Origin: Hyphomicrobium album
GTDB taxonomy: Bacteria; Pseudomonadota; Alphaproteobacteria; Rhizobiales; Hyphomicrobiaceae
Reading direction: 5' to 3'
Assembly (NCBI RefSeq): GCF_009708035.1
Contig: NZ_WMBQ01000001.1
Coordinates: 1,927,501-1,991,500, forward strand
Length of the DNA: 64,000 nt
The notes beneath the pieces are model-generated. The model saw only the letters and a program-made list of their open reading frames with translations, was not told the origin of the DNA and searched no databases. Shown here piece by piece: positions 10,948 through 18,920 of this stretch (positions are counted from its first letter, which is position 1; each line of letters begins with the position of its first letter). A program made the position numbers and the translations under genes.

Positions 10948-12210
10948 TCAGTCGGCATCGAGACCATAAATAGAATGCAGCGTTCTGACGGCAAGCTCGG
11001 CATAAGCCGCGTCGATCAGCACGCTGATTTTGATCTCAGAAGTCGTAATCGCCAGAATATTGATGCCTTTGCTCGACAAGGCCTTGAACATCATGGCGGC
11101 GACGCCGGCATGGCTGCGCATGCCGATCCCGATGACGGAAATCTTGGCGACGTCGGCGGAGCTCTGAACCTCGAACTCGCCGATCTCCTTCTTGGTCGCT
11201 TTCAAGGCCTCGAGCGTGCGCGGCAGCTCGGCAGCCTGCACGGTGAAGGTCATGTCGGTGTGCTTGCCGTCCGGCGTGACGCTCTGGATGATCATGTCGA
11301 CGTTGATGTTGGCGTCGGCGAGCGGTCCGAAGATGCGGGCGGCAACGCCCGGCTTGTCCTCGACCTTGATGAGCGTCACCTTCGCCTCGTCCTTGACGTA
11401 GGCGATCCCGCTGACGACCTGATTTTCCACGATCTCATCCTCATCGCAAACGATAGTGCCGATGTCTTCCAGCTTGTCGAGCCGCACCGGCGACATCGCC
11501 TCCGGCGCCACGAAGCTCGACAGGACGCGAACCCGCATCCGGTTGACCATCGCCAGCTCGACGGAGCGCGTCTGCAGCACCTTGGAGCCGAGAGACGCCA
11601 TCTCGAGCATCTCTTCGTACGACACCTTCGGTAGGCGCTGCGCCTTGGGCACGATGCGGGGGTCGGTGGTGTAGACACCATCGACGTCGGTATAGATGTC
11701 GCATACATCGGCCTTGAGTGCGACGGCCATGGCCACCGCGCTCGTGTCGGAGCCGCCGCGGCCCAATGTTGCGATGCGGCGACGCTCGGGCTCGATACCC
11801 TGGAAGCCCGTCACCACCGCCACCTCGCCCTCGTCGAAGCGGCGGCGAAGCTCCGCACCGTCGATACCGGTGATGCGTGCCGAGCCGTGTGCGGCACTGG
11901 TCGTGATGGGGATCTGCCAGCCCTGCCAGGAGCGCGCCTGCAGTCCCATCGATTGGAGCACGATGGCGAGGAGGCCAGAGGTCACCTGCTCGCCGGTCGC
12001 GACGACCGTGTCGTATTCGCGCGCGTCATGCAGCACGGCTGCCTCGCGCACCCAGGCGACGAGCTGGTTCGTGACACCTGACATGGCGGAGACGACGACG
12101 CAGACCTTGTTGCCGGCGTCGACCTCGCGCTTCACGTGACGCGCCACATTGCGAATGCGCTCGACGTTGGCGACGGACGTGCCACCGAACTTCATCACAA
12201 CAACAGCCAT
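10948..12210 (-). CDS. lysC: Aspartate kinase
   Basis: 420 aa. First step of the aspartate pathway (lysine, threonine, methionine, diaminopimelate). The kinase domain starts with the KFGGTSV motif, and carries the SGVTNQL and GRGGSDTSA signatures. Two C-terminal ACT domains (about 265-335 and 345-415) provide allosteric feedback; IIQSVTPDGKHTDMTF lies in the first and KISVIGIGMRSHAGVA in the second. Single-chain length is normal for the monofunctional alphaproteobacterial enzyme. Divergent from ubiG across about 208 bp, a conserved arrangement. Confidence 0.97.
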   Translation of the reverse strand: MAVVVMKFGGTSVANVERIRNVARHVKREVDAGNKVCVVVSAMSGVTNQLVAWVREAAVLHDAREYDTVVATGEQVTSGLLAIVLQSMGLQARSWQGWQIPITTSAAHGSARITGIDGAELRRRFDEGEVAVVTGFQGIEPERRRIATLGRGGSDTSAVAMAVALKADVCDIYTDVDGVYTTDPRIVPKAQRLPKVSYEEMLEMASLGSKVLQTRSVELAMVNRMRVRVLSSFVAPEAMSPVRLDKLEDIGTIVCDEDEIVENQVVSGIAYVKDEAKVTLIKVEDKPGVAARIFGPLADANINVDMIIQSVTPDGKHTDMTFTVQAAELPRTLEALKATKKEIGEFEVQSSADVAKISVIGIGMRSHAGVAAMMFKALSSKGINILAITTSEIKISVLIDAAYAELAVRTLHSIYGLDAD

Positions 12211-12418
12211 CGCGTGTCCCGCCGTGCGGCTTGCGCATTAATTGCTGGAATTGCCCGATTGCGGCGCCGAGCGCGCGGGGGCGCGGCCGGTGCTATGGCG
12301 CAAACAGCCTGGGGCGAACAGGAATCCCGTTTACGCGGCGTTCTCTTACCGGCATCCCATTGATCCCGCAATATCCTGTGCCTTGACATTCTGTTTCGCC
12401 CGCACCCGTATCCGGGGT

Positions 12419-13189
12419 ATGCCCAGCGACGCTCAGACCTCTCCGGCCCCCAGCAACGCCAACCTCGACCCCGCCGAGGTCGAGCGCTTCGCGCGCCTGG
12501 CCAGTGACTGGTGGAATGCCGACGGCAAGCTGCGCCCGCTGCATCGTCAGGGGCCGGCGCGGGTGGGCTTCGTCCGCGATGCCCTGGCACGGCACTTCAA
12601 CTTGGCTATGCCTCGCTTAAAGCCGCTCGCCGGACTGGCTGTGCTCGACGTCGGCTGCGGTGGGGGTCTCATGTCAGAGCCGCTCGCGCGGCTAGGCGCC
12701 AAGGTTACCGGGATCGACCCGACCGCCGACGCCATCGCCGTCGCGCGGCGGCACGCCGGCGCACAGGGCCTCGCCATCGACTACCGCACTGCGGCCGTCG
12801 AAGACTTGCAGGCCGAGGGCGCGAGCTTCGATGCCGTCATCTGCATGGAGGTGATCGAGCACGTGCCCAACCAGGCGGCGTTCGTACGCAGCCTCGGCGC
12901 GCTGGTCCGCCCGGGTGGCGCGGTCGTCGTCTCGACGCTCAATCGCACCTGGAAATCGTACCTGCTGGCGATCATCGGTGCCGAATACGTGCTCGGCTGG
13001 CTACCGCGCGGGACGCACGATTGGAACCGCTTCGTGACCACCGACGAACTGGTCCGTTACCTCGCCAATGCTGGCTTCGGCGAACCGGAGATGTCCGGGA
13101 TTATCTATGATGTCATGGCGGACGACTGGCGTCTCGGCCCGGACACGGACGTCAACTACATCGCCGCTGCCGCACGCAGCCGTGGCTGA
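12419..13189 (+). CDS. ubiG: Bifunctional ubiquinone O-methyltransferase
   Basis: 256 aa. SAM-dependent O-methyltransferase acting twice in ubiquinone synthesis (2-polyprenyl-6-hydroxyphenol and 3-demethylubiquinol). Motif I is LDVGCGGGLMSEPLARLG; the UbiG-typical ASDWWNADGKLRPLH segment lies near the N-terminus, and the membrane-associating insert TLNRTWKSYLLAIIGAEYVLGW...HDWNRFV is present. ATG 12419 is chosen because homology begins just after it; the frame is open for 59 more codons upstream but that part is not UbiG-like. Confidence 0.96.
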   Translation: MPSDAQTSPAPSNANLDPAEVERFARLASDWWNADGKLRPLHRQGPARVGFVRDALARHFNLAMPRLKPLAGLAVLDVGCGGGLMSEPLARLGAKVTGIDPTADAIAVARRHAGAQGLAIDYRTAAVEDLQAEGASFDAVICMEVIEHVPNQAAFVRSLGALVRPGGAVVVSTLNRTWKSYLLAIIGAEYVLGWLPRGTHDWNRFVTTDELVRYLANAGFGEPEMSGIIYDVMADDWRLGPDTDVNYIAAAARSRG

Positions 13190-13216
13190 TCCGCCCTCAA
13201 GTTGCAGCCGCTCCAA

Positions 13217-13242
13217 GGAACCGCGGGTAATCCGCCGGCGTT
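13217..13242 (+). promoter_or_regulatory. Candidate EcfG (general stress sigma factor) promoter
   Basis: GGAAC at 13217-13221, 17-nt spacer, CGTT at 13239-13242: a perfect match to the alphaproteobacterial EcfG consensus. It is 43 bp upstream of the ATG of the small lipoprotein gene, on the right strand. Confidence 0.6.
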
Positions 13243-13285
13243 TCAAAATGGAACGACGACGCTAAAGTATTCTTGGAGAGGATTT

Positions 13286-13585
13286 ATGGATGCCTTTGAT
13301 AAATCGATGATTCATTTGCGTGGTGGCGCTCTTGTTGTAGCGGCCTTTGCAGCGCTTGCCCTCGGCGGCTGCGCCTCGACCATGTCTTCCGGGACGCCCG
13401 ATGATGCCTACAGCGCGTCGATTGCGCCAAGCTACGCACCGGGAACTTATGATCCGCCATACCAGGTCGGAGCCCAGCGCGACGAGGAAGAGCAACCGGC
13501 GGCGCAAGCGTGGGCGGCAGAACAGAAGTTCGAATATCGCGGCGGTCGCGATCCGGTAACGGGCCGCGCCAAGACGCAGATGTAG
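13286..13585 (+). CDS. Small lipoprotein of unknown function
   Basis: 99 aa. A hydrophobic signal (about 11-28) ends in the lipobox LGGC, so Cys29 should be lipidated. The mature part is polar, with repeated Tyr/Pro (PSYAPGTYDPPYQVG) and an acidic patch DEEEQ; it ends FEYRGGRDPVTGRAKTQM. The ribosome binding site TTGGAGAGGATTT fixes the ATG. A perfect EcfG-type promoter lies 43 bp upstream, so this may be a stress-induced envelope lipoprotein. No family recognised. Confidence 0.82.
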   Translation: MDAFDKSMIHLRGGALVVAAFAALALGGCASTMSSGTPDDAYSASIAPSYAPGTYDPPYQVGAQRDEEEQPAAQAWAAEQKFEYRGGRDPVTGRAKTQM

Positions 13586-13603
13586 ATGAGATCCGCGCGG
13601 GCC

Positions 13604-14581
13604 TTAGGGTCCCTGCGCGACCTGTGGTTCCTTCGACGGCGCGAAGTTGCTCGCCAGGAAGCGCTCGAGATTGCTTCCCCAAAGGTCCCAGCCGGCGCGA
13701 TCGTCGGCAATCGTATGCCCGTCCCTGCCGTAGTCAGGCAGTGGGTCGTACTCGACGAGCCCGCCGCCATCCTTCCAAGCCGCCGCCATTTTTGCCGCGA
13801 GTGCCGGACCGAAATAGCTGTCGTTCGAGGCATAGAGCCACAGCGTCGGCGCGCGAGCGGTGCGAGCGAAGTCGTGCGCCGCAATCACAAGCTTGTCGAC
13901 GCCGCACACCGAGTTGCTGCGGCCCCAAGCGTGGCCGCCACGTCCGCCCGCAAAGTTCACCACGGCGGAAACGAGGTCGGGTCGCTTGGCTGCGAGGGCC
14001 AGCGACGCCCAGCCGCCGGTCGAGACACCGACGACAAGTATGCGCGTGGGATCGACGAACGGCTGATGGGTCATGTAGTCGACGGCGGCGCCGATATCGT
14101 CGGCCGCGGTCAAGCCCGATTGAAAGTGATCGGGATCGGCACAGCTGCCGACCGATTCAACAAGCTCGCCGCCTGTCGAGCCGTGCCCGCGCCGCTGCGG
14201 CAGCACCACGGCGTAACCGCGATCGACGAACCAGCGCGACAGCCAATAGTAGACCGGCATCGACACCGATAGGCGACTTGCCTCCGAGGTGCCGTGATTG
14301 ATGACGACGAGCGGGAAGCGTTGCGTCAGCGTGGAAGCTGGACGGAATACGGTGGCGCGCAGGGCGATGGAGTTGTCGCCGCTCGGCAGCAGCCACAGCT
14401 GCTCGCGCATGCGCTGGCCTTCGGGACCGAAGGCTCCGTACATCGATCCGGTCGTCATCGCCGGATCGGCCTGCAGGGTCGGGGAGTGAGAGAGAAGAAG
14501 TACGAAGATGATCGCGCACGCTTTTGCGCGCGACACAGCGCACTTCACGGCGGCGCGCACCGCCCGGAGCTTGTTCGGCAA
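13604..14581 (-). CDS. Secreted alpha/beta hydrolase
   Basis: 325 aa from TTG 14581, chosen because GGGGAGGG lies just before it and it yields a clean signal peptide (basic start, hydrophobic core CAIIFVLLLSHS, cleavage near LQA-D). A GTG at 14632 would add 17 residues. The mature protein has an alpha/beta hydrolase fold of the dienelactone hydrolase/acylaminopeptidase type: oxyanion strand LVVINHGTS, nucleophile elbow GVSTGG, acid in ASNDSYF, and histidine in GRDGHTI. It should therefore be a catalytically complete periplasmic esterase or peptidase; the substrate is unknown. Convergent with the small lipoprotein gene, 18 bp apart. Confidence 0.82.
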   Translation of the reverse strand: MPNKLRAVRAAVKCAVSRAKACAIIFVLLLSHSPTLQADPAMTTGSMYGAFGPEGQRMREQLWLLPSGDNSIALRATVFRPASTLTQRFPLVVINHGTSEASRLSVSMPVYYWLSRWFVDRGYAVVLPQRRGHGSTGGELVESVGSCADPDHFQSGLTAADDIGAAVDYMTHQPFVDPTRILVVGVSTGGWASLALAAKRPDLVSAVVNFAGGRGGHAWGRSNSVCGVDKLVIAAHDFARTARAPTLWLYASNDSYFGPALAAKMAAAWKDGGGLVEYDPLPDYGRDGHTIADDRAGWDLWGSNLERFLASNFAPSKEPQVAQGP

Positions 14582-14717
14582 GAATCCCTCCCCGTGTCGC
14601 CTGCAACGAAGCACGCAGCACCGAAGCAGCACGCCGACTATCTCCGAAAAATTGCCGGATCGTCTAGAGGTGGTTCCCCGTGAAAATCATTTTCGTTATG
14701 AGCGTTTTGAACGTAAG

Positions 14718-14748
14718 GAGCCCGCCGATCGCGATGAACGGCGGGCTC
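14718..14748 (-). terminator. Strong hairpin downstream of the Pro/Ala-rich secreted protein gene
   Basis: Perfect 10-bp stem GAGCCCGCCG/CGGCGGGCTC with an 11-nt loop. It lies 33 bp after the stop codon of the gene at 14782-15150 (minus strand) and is followed on that strand by CTTACGTT. It may also insulate the hydrolase gene downstream. Confidence 0.6.
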
Positions 14749-14781
14749 ACGGCTGACACGACGCGTAGTTTTGTCGCGACG

Positions 14782-15150
14782 TTATGGCGAGGTCGGAGCT
14801 CGCGCGCCCGGCTTGGATGCCGAGGCCGGGTCCGACGGCGTCAAGTTGCTCGGACCAGGTTGCACGTTCTGCTTGGTGTTCGGATCGGCCGGAATGCCAG
14901 CCGGGTTGGCGCCAGACTCGCCCGTGCTCGCACCCTCAGACGCAGAACCGCCAGCGCTCGGCATCGGGGCCGTGGGCTGCGCGGCTGAAGGGTTGGAGCT
15001 TGCGGCCGGATCGGCCGGTTTCGGAGCCGATGGAGCGGGCTGCGCATTTTGCGTGGCGCTCGGGTCAGCCGGCGTGGGGGCCGTTTGGGCGATGGCAATT
15101 GCACTCGTCATGGCAAGCGCTGACGCCGCAATGAGGGCTTGTAACTTCAT
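14782..15150 (-). CDS. Small secreted Pro/Ala/Ser-rich protein
   Basis: 122 aa. Signal peptide 1-21 (MKLQALIAASALAMTSAIAIA-Q). The mature protein is low-complexity, rich in Pro, Ala, Ser, Asn and Gln, and contains an approximate internal duplication: PADPSATQNAQPAPS near the start and PADPNTKQNVQPGPS near the end, with further PADP/PSDP motifs. It has no cysteine and no predicted globular domain. The start is fixed by AAGGAGG upstream. Probably a disordered periplasmic or cell-surface protein; the role is unknown. Confidence 0.78.
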   Translation of the reverse strand: MKLQALIAASALAMTSAIAIAQTAPTPADPSATQNAQPAPSAPKPADPAASSNPSAAQPTAPMPSAGGSASEGASTGESGANPAGIPADPNTKQNVQPGPSNLTPSDPASASKPGARAPTSP

Positions 15151-15413
15151 GAAGTAATTCCTCCTTGGTTCTTGTTCTCCCGTACCTCCCGCGTGAGAAA
15201 CTCGGTCAGCCCCAAGTGCCGTTCCTGACATTAACCGCGACGAATGGCGCGGTTCCTATGGCGCAATATGAACCAAGACCCATTGGATATTCAGCCGCCT
15301 ATGGAAACCATTGTTCAGCATGTCAGGGGTGCATGTTGACAAGCGTGCGCAGCTTTCGCCATGACATCCCCGATTTTTCCAGTTCTGCGCTAAGCCGCGT
15401 CGAGGGTCGCATC

Positions 15414-16988
15414 ATGTCTGTTGTTAGCCGAAGACAGGTTCTTGCCGCGGGGGGTGCCTGGGGTTTGGTGATGGCGTTCGCCGCCTCGGCGCGCGCCGGC
15501 GTCACCCCCTCGATGCGACCGCACTTCGGCGATCCAACGCCTTTCAGCTTCGAAAGCTTACGTGCCCGCGCCAAGGACATGGCGAGCAAGCCGTATGCTG
15601 GCCCGACCCCGGCGTCGGCCGCGGTGCAGGATGTCGACTTCGACGCCGTGCAGGCGATCAAGTTCCGCGCCGACCGCGCGCTCTGGCCGGACGGCCCCGG
15701 CCCGTGTCCCGTCCGCCTCTTCCACGTCGACAAGTTCAACCCGCTCGGCGTGCGCATCAATGCGCTGTCGAACGGCGAGGCGCGTGAGCTGATCTATTCG
15801 CCCGACTGCTTCGACTACAAAAACGCCGATCTCGCCAACGCCTTGCCGCCCGACCTCGGCTTCTCCGGATTTCGCGTCATGGACGGACGCGGAAAGGAGA
15901 CGGACTGGCTCGCGTTCCAGGGCGCCAGCTACTTCCGCACCTCGGGCGAGGAGAACCAGTACGGCGCCTCGGCGCGCGGCATCGCCATCAATACGGCCAT
16001 GCCCGAGCCCGAAGAGTTCCCGCGCTTCGCCGAGTTCTGGCTGGACGAGCCGCAGGACGACAAGCCGGCGATAACGATCTACGCGCTGCTCGATGGCCCG
16101 AGCATCGCCGGCGCCTATCGCTTCGAGTGCGTGAAGGGCCGGGCGCCGATCATGACGGTCAGCGCCGATCTCTTCGCGCGCACCGATATCGACCGCGTCG
16201 GAGTGGCGCCGCTCACCAGCATGTTCTGGTACGGCGAGAACGACCGCCGCTACGCCAGCGACTGGCGCCCCGAGATCCACGACAGCGACGGTCTGGCGAT
16301 CTGGACCGGCGTCGGCGAGCACATCTGGCGCCCGCTCACCAATTCGTCGATCGTGCGCACCAACTCGTTCCTCGACGTGTCGCCGAAGGGCTTCGGCCTG
16401 ATGCAGCGCGACCGCGACTTCCGCGAGTATCAGGACGACGGAGCCTTCTACAACAAGCGCCCCGGCATCTGGGTCGAGCCGACCCACGAGTGGGGAGAGG
16501 GCTCCGTCCAGCTCGTCGAAATCCCGACCAAGGACGAAACCAACGACAACATCGTCGCCTACTGGGTGCCGAAGAAACCGGTGCGCGCCGGCGATGAGCT
16601 AGCCTTCAACTACAAACTCTATTGGCAGAACGACGAGCCCAATCCGCCCGTCAACATCGGCCGGGTAATGTCGACCCACACGGGCGACGGCGGGGTCCCC
16701 GGCGTGCCGCACACGATCTCCGAGGACAAGCGCAAGTTCGTTATCGACTTTGCCGGCGGTCCGCTCTCCACCATGGAGCAGCGCTTCGACATCAAGCCGG
16801 TGGTGTCGCACTCGCGCGGTCGCATCGACAATGCGTACGTCATCAAAGTCGTGGGTACCGACCGCTGGCGCGCGCTGTTCGACCTCACGACCGAGGGCGA
16901 TGGCCCGGTGGACCTGCGCTGCTACCTCCGGCTCGGCGATGAAACGCTGTCCGAGACGTGGATCTATCAGTGGCTTCCGAAAGCCTGA
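15414..16988 (+). CDS. Glucan biosynthesis protein, OpgG/OpgD family, Tat-exported
   Basis: 524 aa. Periplasmic protein needed for branching or release of osmoregulated periplasmic glucans (MdoG family, PF04349). A twin-arginine signal SRRQVLAAGGAWGLVMAFA precedes the mature domain, which is the OpgD rather than OpgG mode of export. The family signature region is visible (FHVDKFNPLGVRINAL, YRFECVKGRAP...VSADLFARTDIDRVGVAPLTSMFWYGE). The ATG at 15414 starts the Tat signal; the frame extends upstream without meaning. The usual partner glycosyltransferase opgH is not adjacent; the next gene is convergent. Confidence 0.92.
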   Translation: MSVVSRRQVLAAGGAWGLVMAFAASARAGVTPSMRPHFGDPTPFSFESLRARAKDMASKPYAGPTPASAAVQDVDFDAVQAIKFRADRALWPDGPGPCPVRLFHVDKFNPLGVRINALSNGEARELIYSPDCFDYKNADLANALPPDLGFSGFRVMDGRGKETDWLAFQGASYFRTSGEENQYGASARGIAINTAMPEPEEFPRFAEFWLDEPQDDKPAITIYALLDGPSIAGAYRFECVKGRAPIMTVSADLFARTDIDRVGVAPLTSMFWYGENDRRYASDWRPEIHDSDGLAIWTGVGEHIWRPLTNSSIVRTNSFLDVSPKGFGLMQRDRDFREYQDDGAFYNKRPGIWVEPTHEWGEGSVQLVEIPTKDETNDNIVAYWVPKKPVRAGDELAFNYKLYWQNDEPNPPVNIGRVMSTHTGDGGVPGVPHTISEDKRKFVIDFAGGPLSTMEQRFDIKPVVSHSRGRIDNAYVIKVVGTDRWRALFDLTTEGDGPVDLRCYLRLGDETLSETWIYQWLPKA

Positions 16989-16994
16989 GGCGGC

Positions 16995-17606
16995 TCAAGC
17001 GGCGCGCGAGCGCTCTACCAGGCCGCGCTCGCCGTCATCCTCGGCGACGATCTGTCGGGCACGCATGCGAGCCGCACGGACTGCGGCGTCGTTCTCGATC
17101 GACTTCAGGATCGACATGCTGGCGATAGGCCGGCTCGCCTCGATGGCGCGCACCAGCGCCAGCAGCCCGCCGAAGGCGAGCATGCCTGTCGCGGCGAACG
17201 CATATTCCCAATTGCGGCGCGCTGACTCGAAATCGGCAGGGAGGTGTGTCCACCCGGCGGTTTCGACGCTGACGGGATAGCCGACGAACCAGAACGCGAG
17301 CTGCGCGGCGCCGACACTGAGCATTGCCGCCAGCGACCAACCGTAAGCGACGGCGTTGCTGCGAACGAGGAAGGCATGCAGGCCGAGCGCGATGAGGGCC
17401 AGTGTGCTGGCGACGACAAACAGCGACGATCCATGTTGCAACCGCTCGATTGCCGTGTATTCGGCAGGGCCGAGCTGCAATTTGGCCAGCATATCAAACG
17501 CATGCGAACTGCCCGGCACAAGTGCCAGCGCGGTCAGACCGATCGCCGAGAGTTGGACGGCGTCGAGTAGGAACCAGCGGTATTGAGTGAGACGGTCAGC
17601 CGGCAT
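16995..17606 (-). CDS. Four-helix integral membrane protein, DUF1772-like
   Basis: 203 aa with four hydrophobic helices (about 12-32, 62-82, 88-110 and 135-155), then a charged cytoplasmic tail with many Arg. The SHAFDMLAKLQLGPAEYTAIERLQHG segment after helix 1 and WFVGYPVS at the end of helix 3 resemble the DUF1772/anthrone oxygenase-like family, but the match is by eye. ATG 17606 has GCGGAG upstream. It converges with opgD, six bases between stops. No function assigned. Confidence 0.68.
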   Translation of the reverse strand: MPADRLTQYRWFLLDAVQLSAIGLTALALVPGSSHAFDMLAKLQLGPAEYTAIERLQHGSSLFVVASTLALIALGLHAFLVRSNAVAYGWSLAAMLSVGAAQLAFWFVGYPVSVETAGWTHLPADFESARRNWEYAFAATGMLAFGGLLALVRAIEASRPIASMSILKSIENDAAVRAARMRARQIVAEDDGERGLVERSRAA

Positions 17607-17679
17607 CTCGCATCTCCGCTCGCCCCGATTGGGCGGGGCAACGCCAATATGATCGTGTAGTTCCGTCGACCGGAGGGGT

Positions 17680-17886
17680 CTAAGTCTGAGCGACCTTTCC
17701 CTGTGGCTGACAAGTCACTTTGCGAATGTAGAAGTTGGGATGGTCCTCGATCCACTTGGCGCCCTCGATCTGCGACGCCATCAGGCAGCCCACCATCGTC
17801 GTATTCGGTTGTAGAGGGATCGGCGGGAGCTCGCGACACGCGGCCCCTTCCACGATGGAACAAACGCTGAGGATGAGGGCAATCAC
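17680..17886 (-). CDS. Small secreted cysteine-containing protein
   Basis: 68 aa from a GTG start preceded by AAGGAG at 7-nt spacing. A short signal-like hydrophobic start (IALILSVCSIVEGAA) is followed by a small mature part with conserved-looking Cys, Trp and His: CRELPPIP, GCLMASQIEGAKWIEDHPNFYIRKVTC. This pattern (C...W..HP...RK..C) is typical of small exported proteins of Rhizobiales with no known function. A weak EcfG-like promoter lies upstream (17937-17962). Confidence 0.62.
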   Translation of the reverse strand: MIALILSVCSIVEGAACRELPPIPLQPNTTMVGCLMASQIEGAKWIEDHPNFYIRKVTCQPQGKVAQT

Positions 17887-17936
17887 GGCGCTTCTCCTTC
17901 GTCAGGTATCGGCCCTTCGTTGCAGTTTCATCCGCC

Positions 17937-17962
17937 AACTCGCCGATCGTCCCCCAAGTTCC
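17937..17962 (-). promoter_or_regulatory. Imperfect EcfG-like promoter
   Basis: On the minus strand GGAAC (17962-17958), 17-nt spacer, AGTT (17940-17937), one mismatch from CGTT. It is 51 bp upstream of the GTG of the 68-aa gene and back to back with the perfect site at 18022-18047. Confidence 0.3.
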
Positions 17963-18021
17963 TCGCGAGCGACCTTCGTCTATTTGCCGCTATCGGTTCG
18001 GAAATTTGCCGTCGGCAGCTG

Positions 18022-18047
18022 GGAACGAACCGCCCCGCTTCCTCGTT
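18022..18047 (+). promoter_or_regulatory. Candidate EcfG promoter of the nepR-like/receiver operon
   Basis: GGAAC at 18022-18026, 17-nt spacer, CGTT at 18044-18047, a perfect match to the EcfG consensus, 50 bp upstream of the nepR-like ATG. General stress response regulators are often under control of the sigma factor they govern. Confidence 0.65.
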
Positions 18048-18097
18048 TACGCCGCCGGCCGATTGCATGCCGGGATCAGCACTTCGGGGATGGGGAC

Positions 18098-18343
18098 ATG
18101 GTCGACGGTTTCCACTGGACGCGCGTGACCTCGAAGCAGCTGCGATTCCTCTATGAGGAGATCACGCAGTGTCCCGTGCCCGAGCATATGCGCGAGCTCG
18201 CCCGGAACACCGACCGCAGCCTCACGGCCGGGTCAGGTCAGCCGCAAGCTTTGGCGCAGCAGGCAGCACCGGAACCGCGCCCCGAGGCCTGCGCCGACGG
18301 CGATGCTGCACTGCGGAACCCAAATTCCCGCTCCGACGTTTAG
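18098..18343 (+). CDS. NepR-like anti-sigma factor
   Basis: 81 aa. Residues 11-35 (SKQLRFLYEEI, then PVPEHMRELARN) match the NepR pattern LRxLYDEV...PVPDRLLDLL, the two helices that bind EcfG or PhyR. The C-terminal half is Ala/Pro/Gln-rich and probably disordered, longer than usual. NepR sequesters the sigma factor EcfG until phosphorylated PhyR binds it. Here the neighbour is not phyR-ecfG but a receiver-only response regulator 18 bp downstream, so this may be an additional NepR paralog. A perfect EcfG-type promoter lies upstream. The ATG at 18098 follows GGGGATGGGGAC. Family assignment is by motif only. Confidence 0.68.
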   Translation: MVDGFHWTRVTSKQLRFLYEEITQCPVPEHMRELARNTDRSLTAGSGQPQALAQQAAPEPRPEACADGDAALRNPNSRSDV

Positions 18344-18361
18344 CTCGAAAGGAGTACCGGC

Positions 18362-18760
18362 ATGAGCAGCGTACTGATTTGCGAGGACGATGCGTTTCTC
18401 GCCGCCGACCTCTCGATGAGCGTCGAGAGCGCCGGTCATGAGGTTGCAGGCGTATATGCCAATGCTAGCGATGCACTAAGGGCCGCTTCCGACAACGTAC
18501 CCGATGTCGCCTTCGTCGACCTGGAGCTGGCAGACGGGCACACGGGTAGCGCCATCGCGAAGTCGCTCCAGGCGTTGGGTGTGAAGGTCGTCGTGCTGTC
18601 CGGCTATCCGAACGTAGGCGCCGGGCTCGGAAGCGTTCCTCACACTTATGCGGCAAAACCCGCGAGCCCCGACATGGTCAAGTTCCTGCTCAACTCGAGC
18701 GGCAGCGCGCGCAAGACCGCGCACTCGAAATTTGCTGGCAATTCGCTGACGACGACCTGA
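18362..18760 (+). CDS. Single-domain response regulator
   Basis: 132 aa, a receiver domain with no output domain. The acidic pocket is EDD (8-10), the phosphoacceptor is Asp53 (FVDLELADGH), the switch Ser80 (VVVLSGY) and the conserved Lys99 (AAKPAS). A polar 20-residue tail follows. AAGGAG precedes the ATG, and the gene is 18 bp after the nepR-like gene, so both are cotranscribed. Receiver-only proteins act as phosphate shuttles or sinks and several tune the general stress response in alphaproteobacteria. It lacks the FATGUY motif of one such subgroup. A GNRA-loop terminator follows. Confidence 0.88.
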   Translation: MSSVLICEDDAFLAADLSMSVESAGHEVAGVYANASDALRAASDNVPDVAFVDLELADGHTGSAIAKSLQALGVKVVVLSGYPNVGAGLGSVPHTYAAKPASPDMVKFLLNSSGSARKTAHSKFAGNSLTTT

Positions 18761-18794
18761 AGAGGCCAGTCGCCGCGAGCCAGCAAGTGAGTCA

Positions 18795-18822
18795 AAGCCC
18801 TCGATCGAAAGATCGGGGGCTT
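18795..18822 (+). terminator. Terminator of the nepR-like/receiver operon
   Basis: A 12-bp stem (AAGCCCTCGATC with GATCGGGGGCTT, one G-T pair) closed by a GAAA tetraloop, 35 bp after the stop codon. It is followed by TCGTCG and no T-run. Confidence 0.75.
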
Positions 18823-18863
18823 CGTCGTCGTGGACGCCACGATGGGAAATGCAGCTCGTGAGC

Positions 18864-18888
18864 GGAACGACGGCGCAACAGTCGCGTT
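18864..18888 (+). promoter_or_regulatory. Candidate EcfG promoter of the DUF3309 gene
   Basis: GGAAC at 18864-18868, 16-nt spacer, CGTT at 18885-18888, a perfect match, 32 bp upstream of the ATG at 18921. Confidence 0.6.
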
Positions 18889-18920
18889 AGCTCGGAGAAC
18901 GATAATAGGAACACCGAGCG

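Noticed and set aside
14680-14988. 102-codon plus-strand frame with a signal-like start
   Set aside because: It crosses the strong terminator hairpin and is antisense to a well-supported secreted protein gene.
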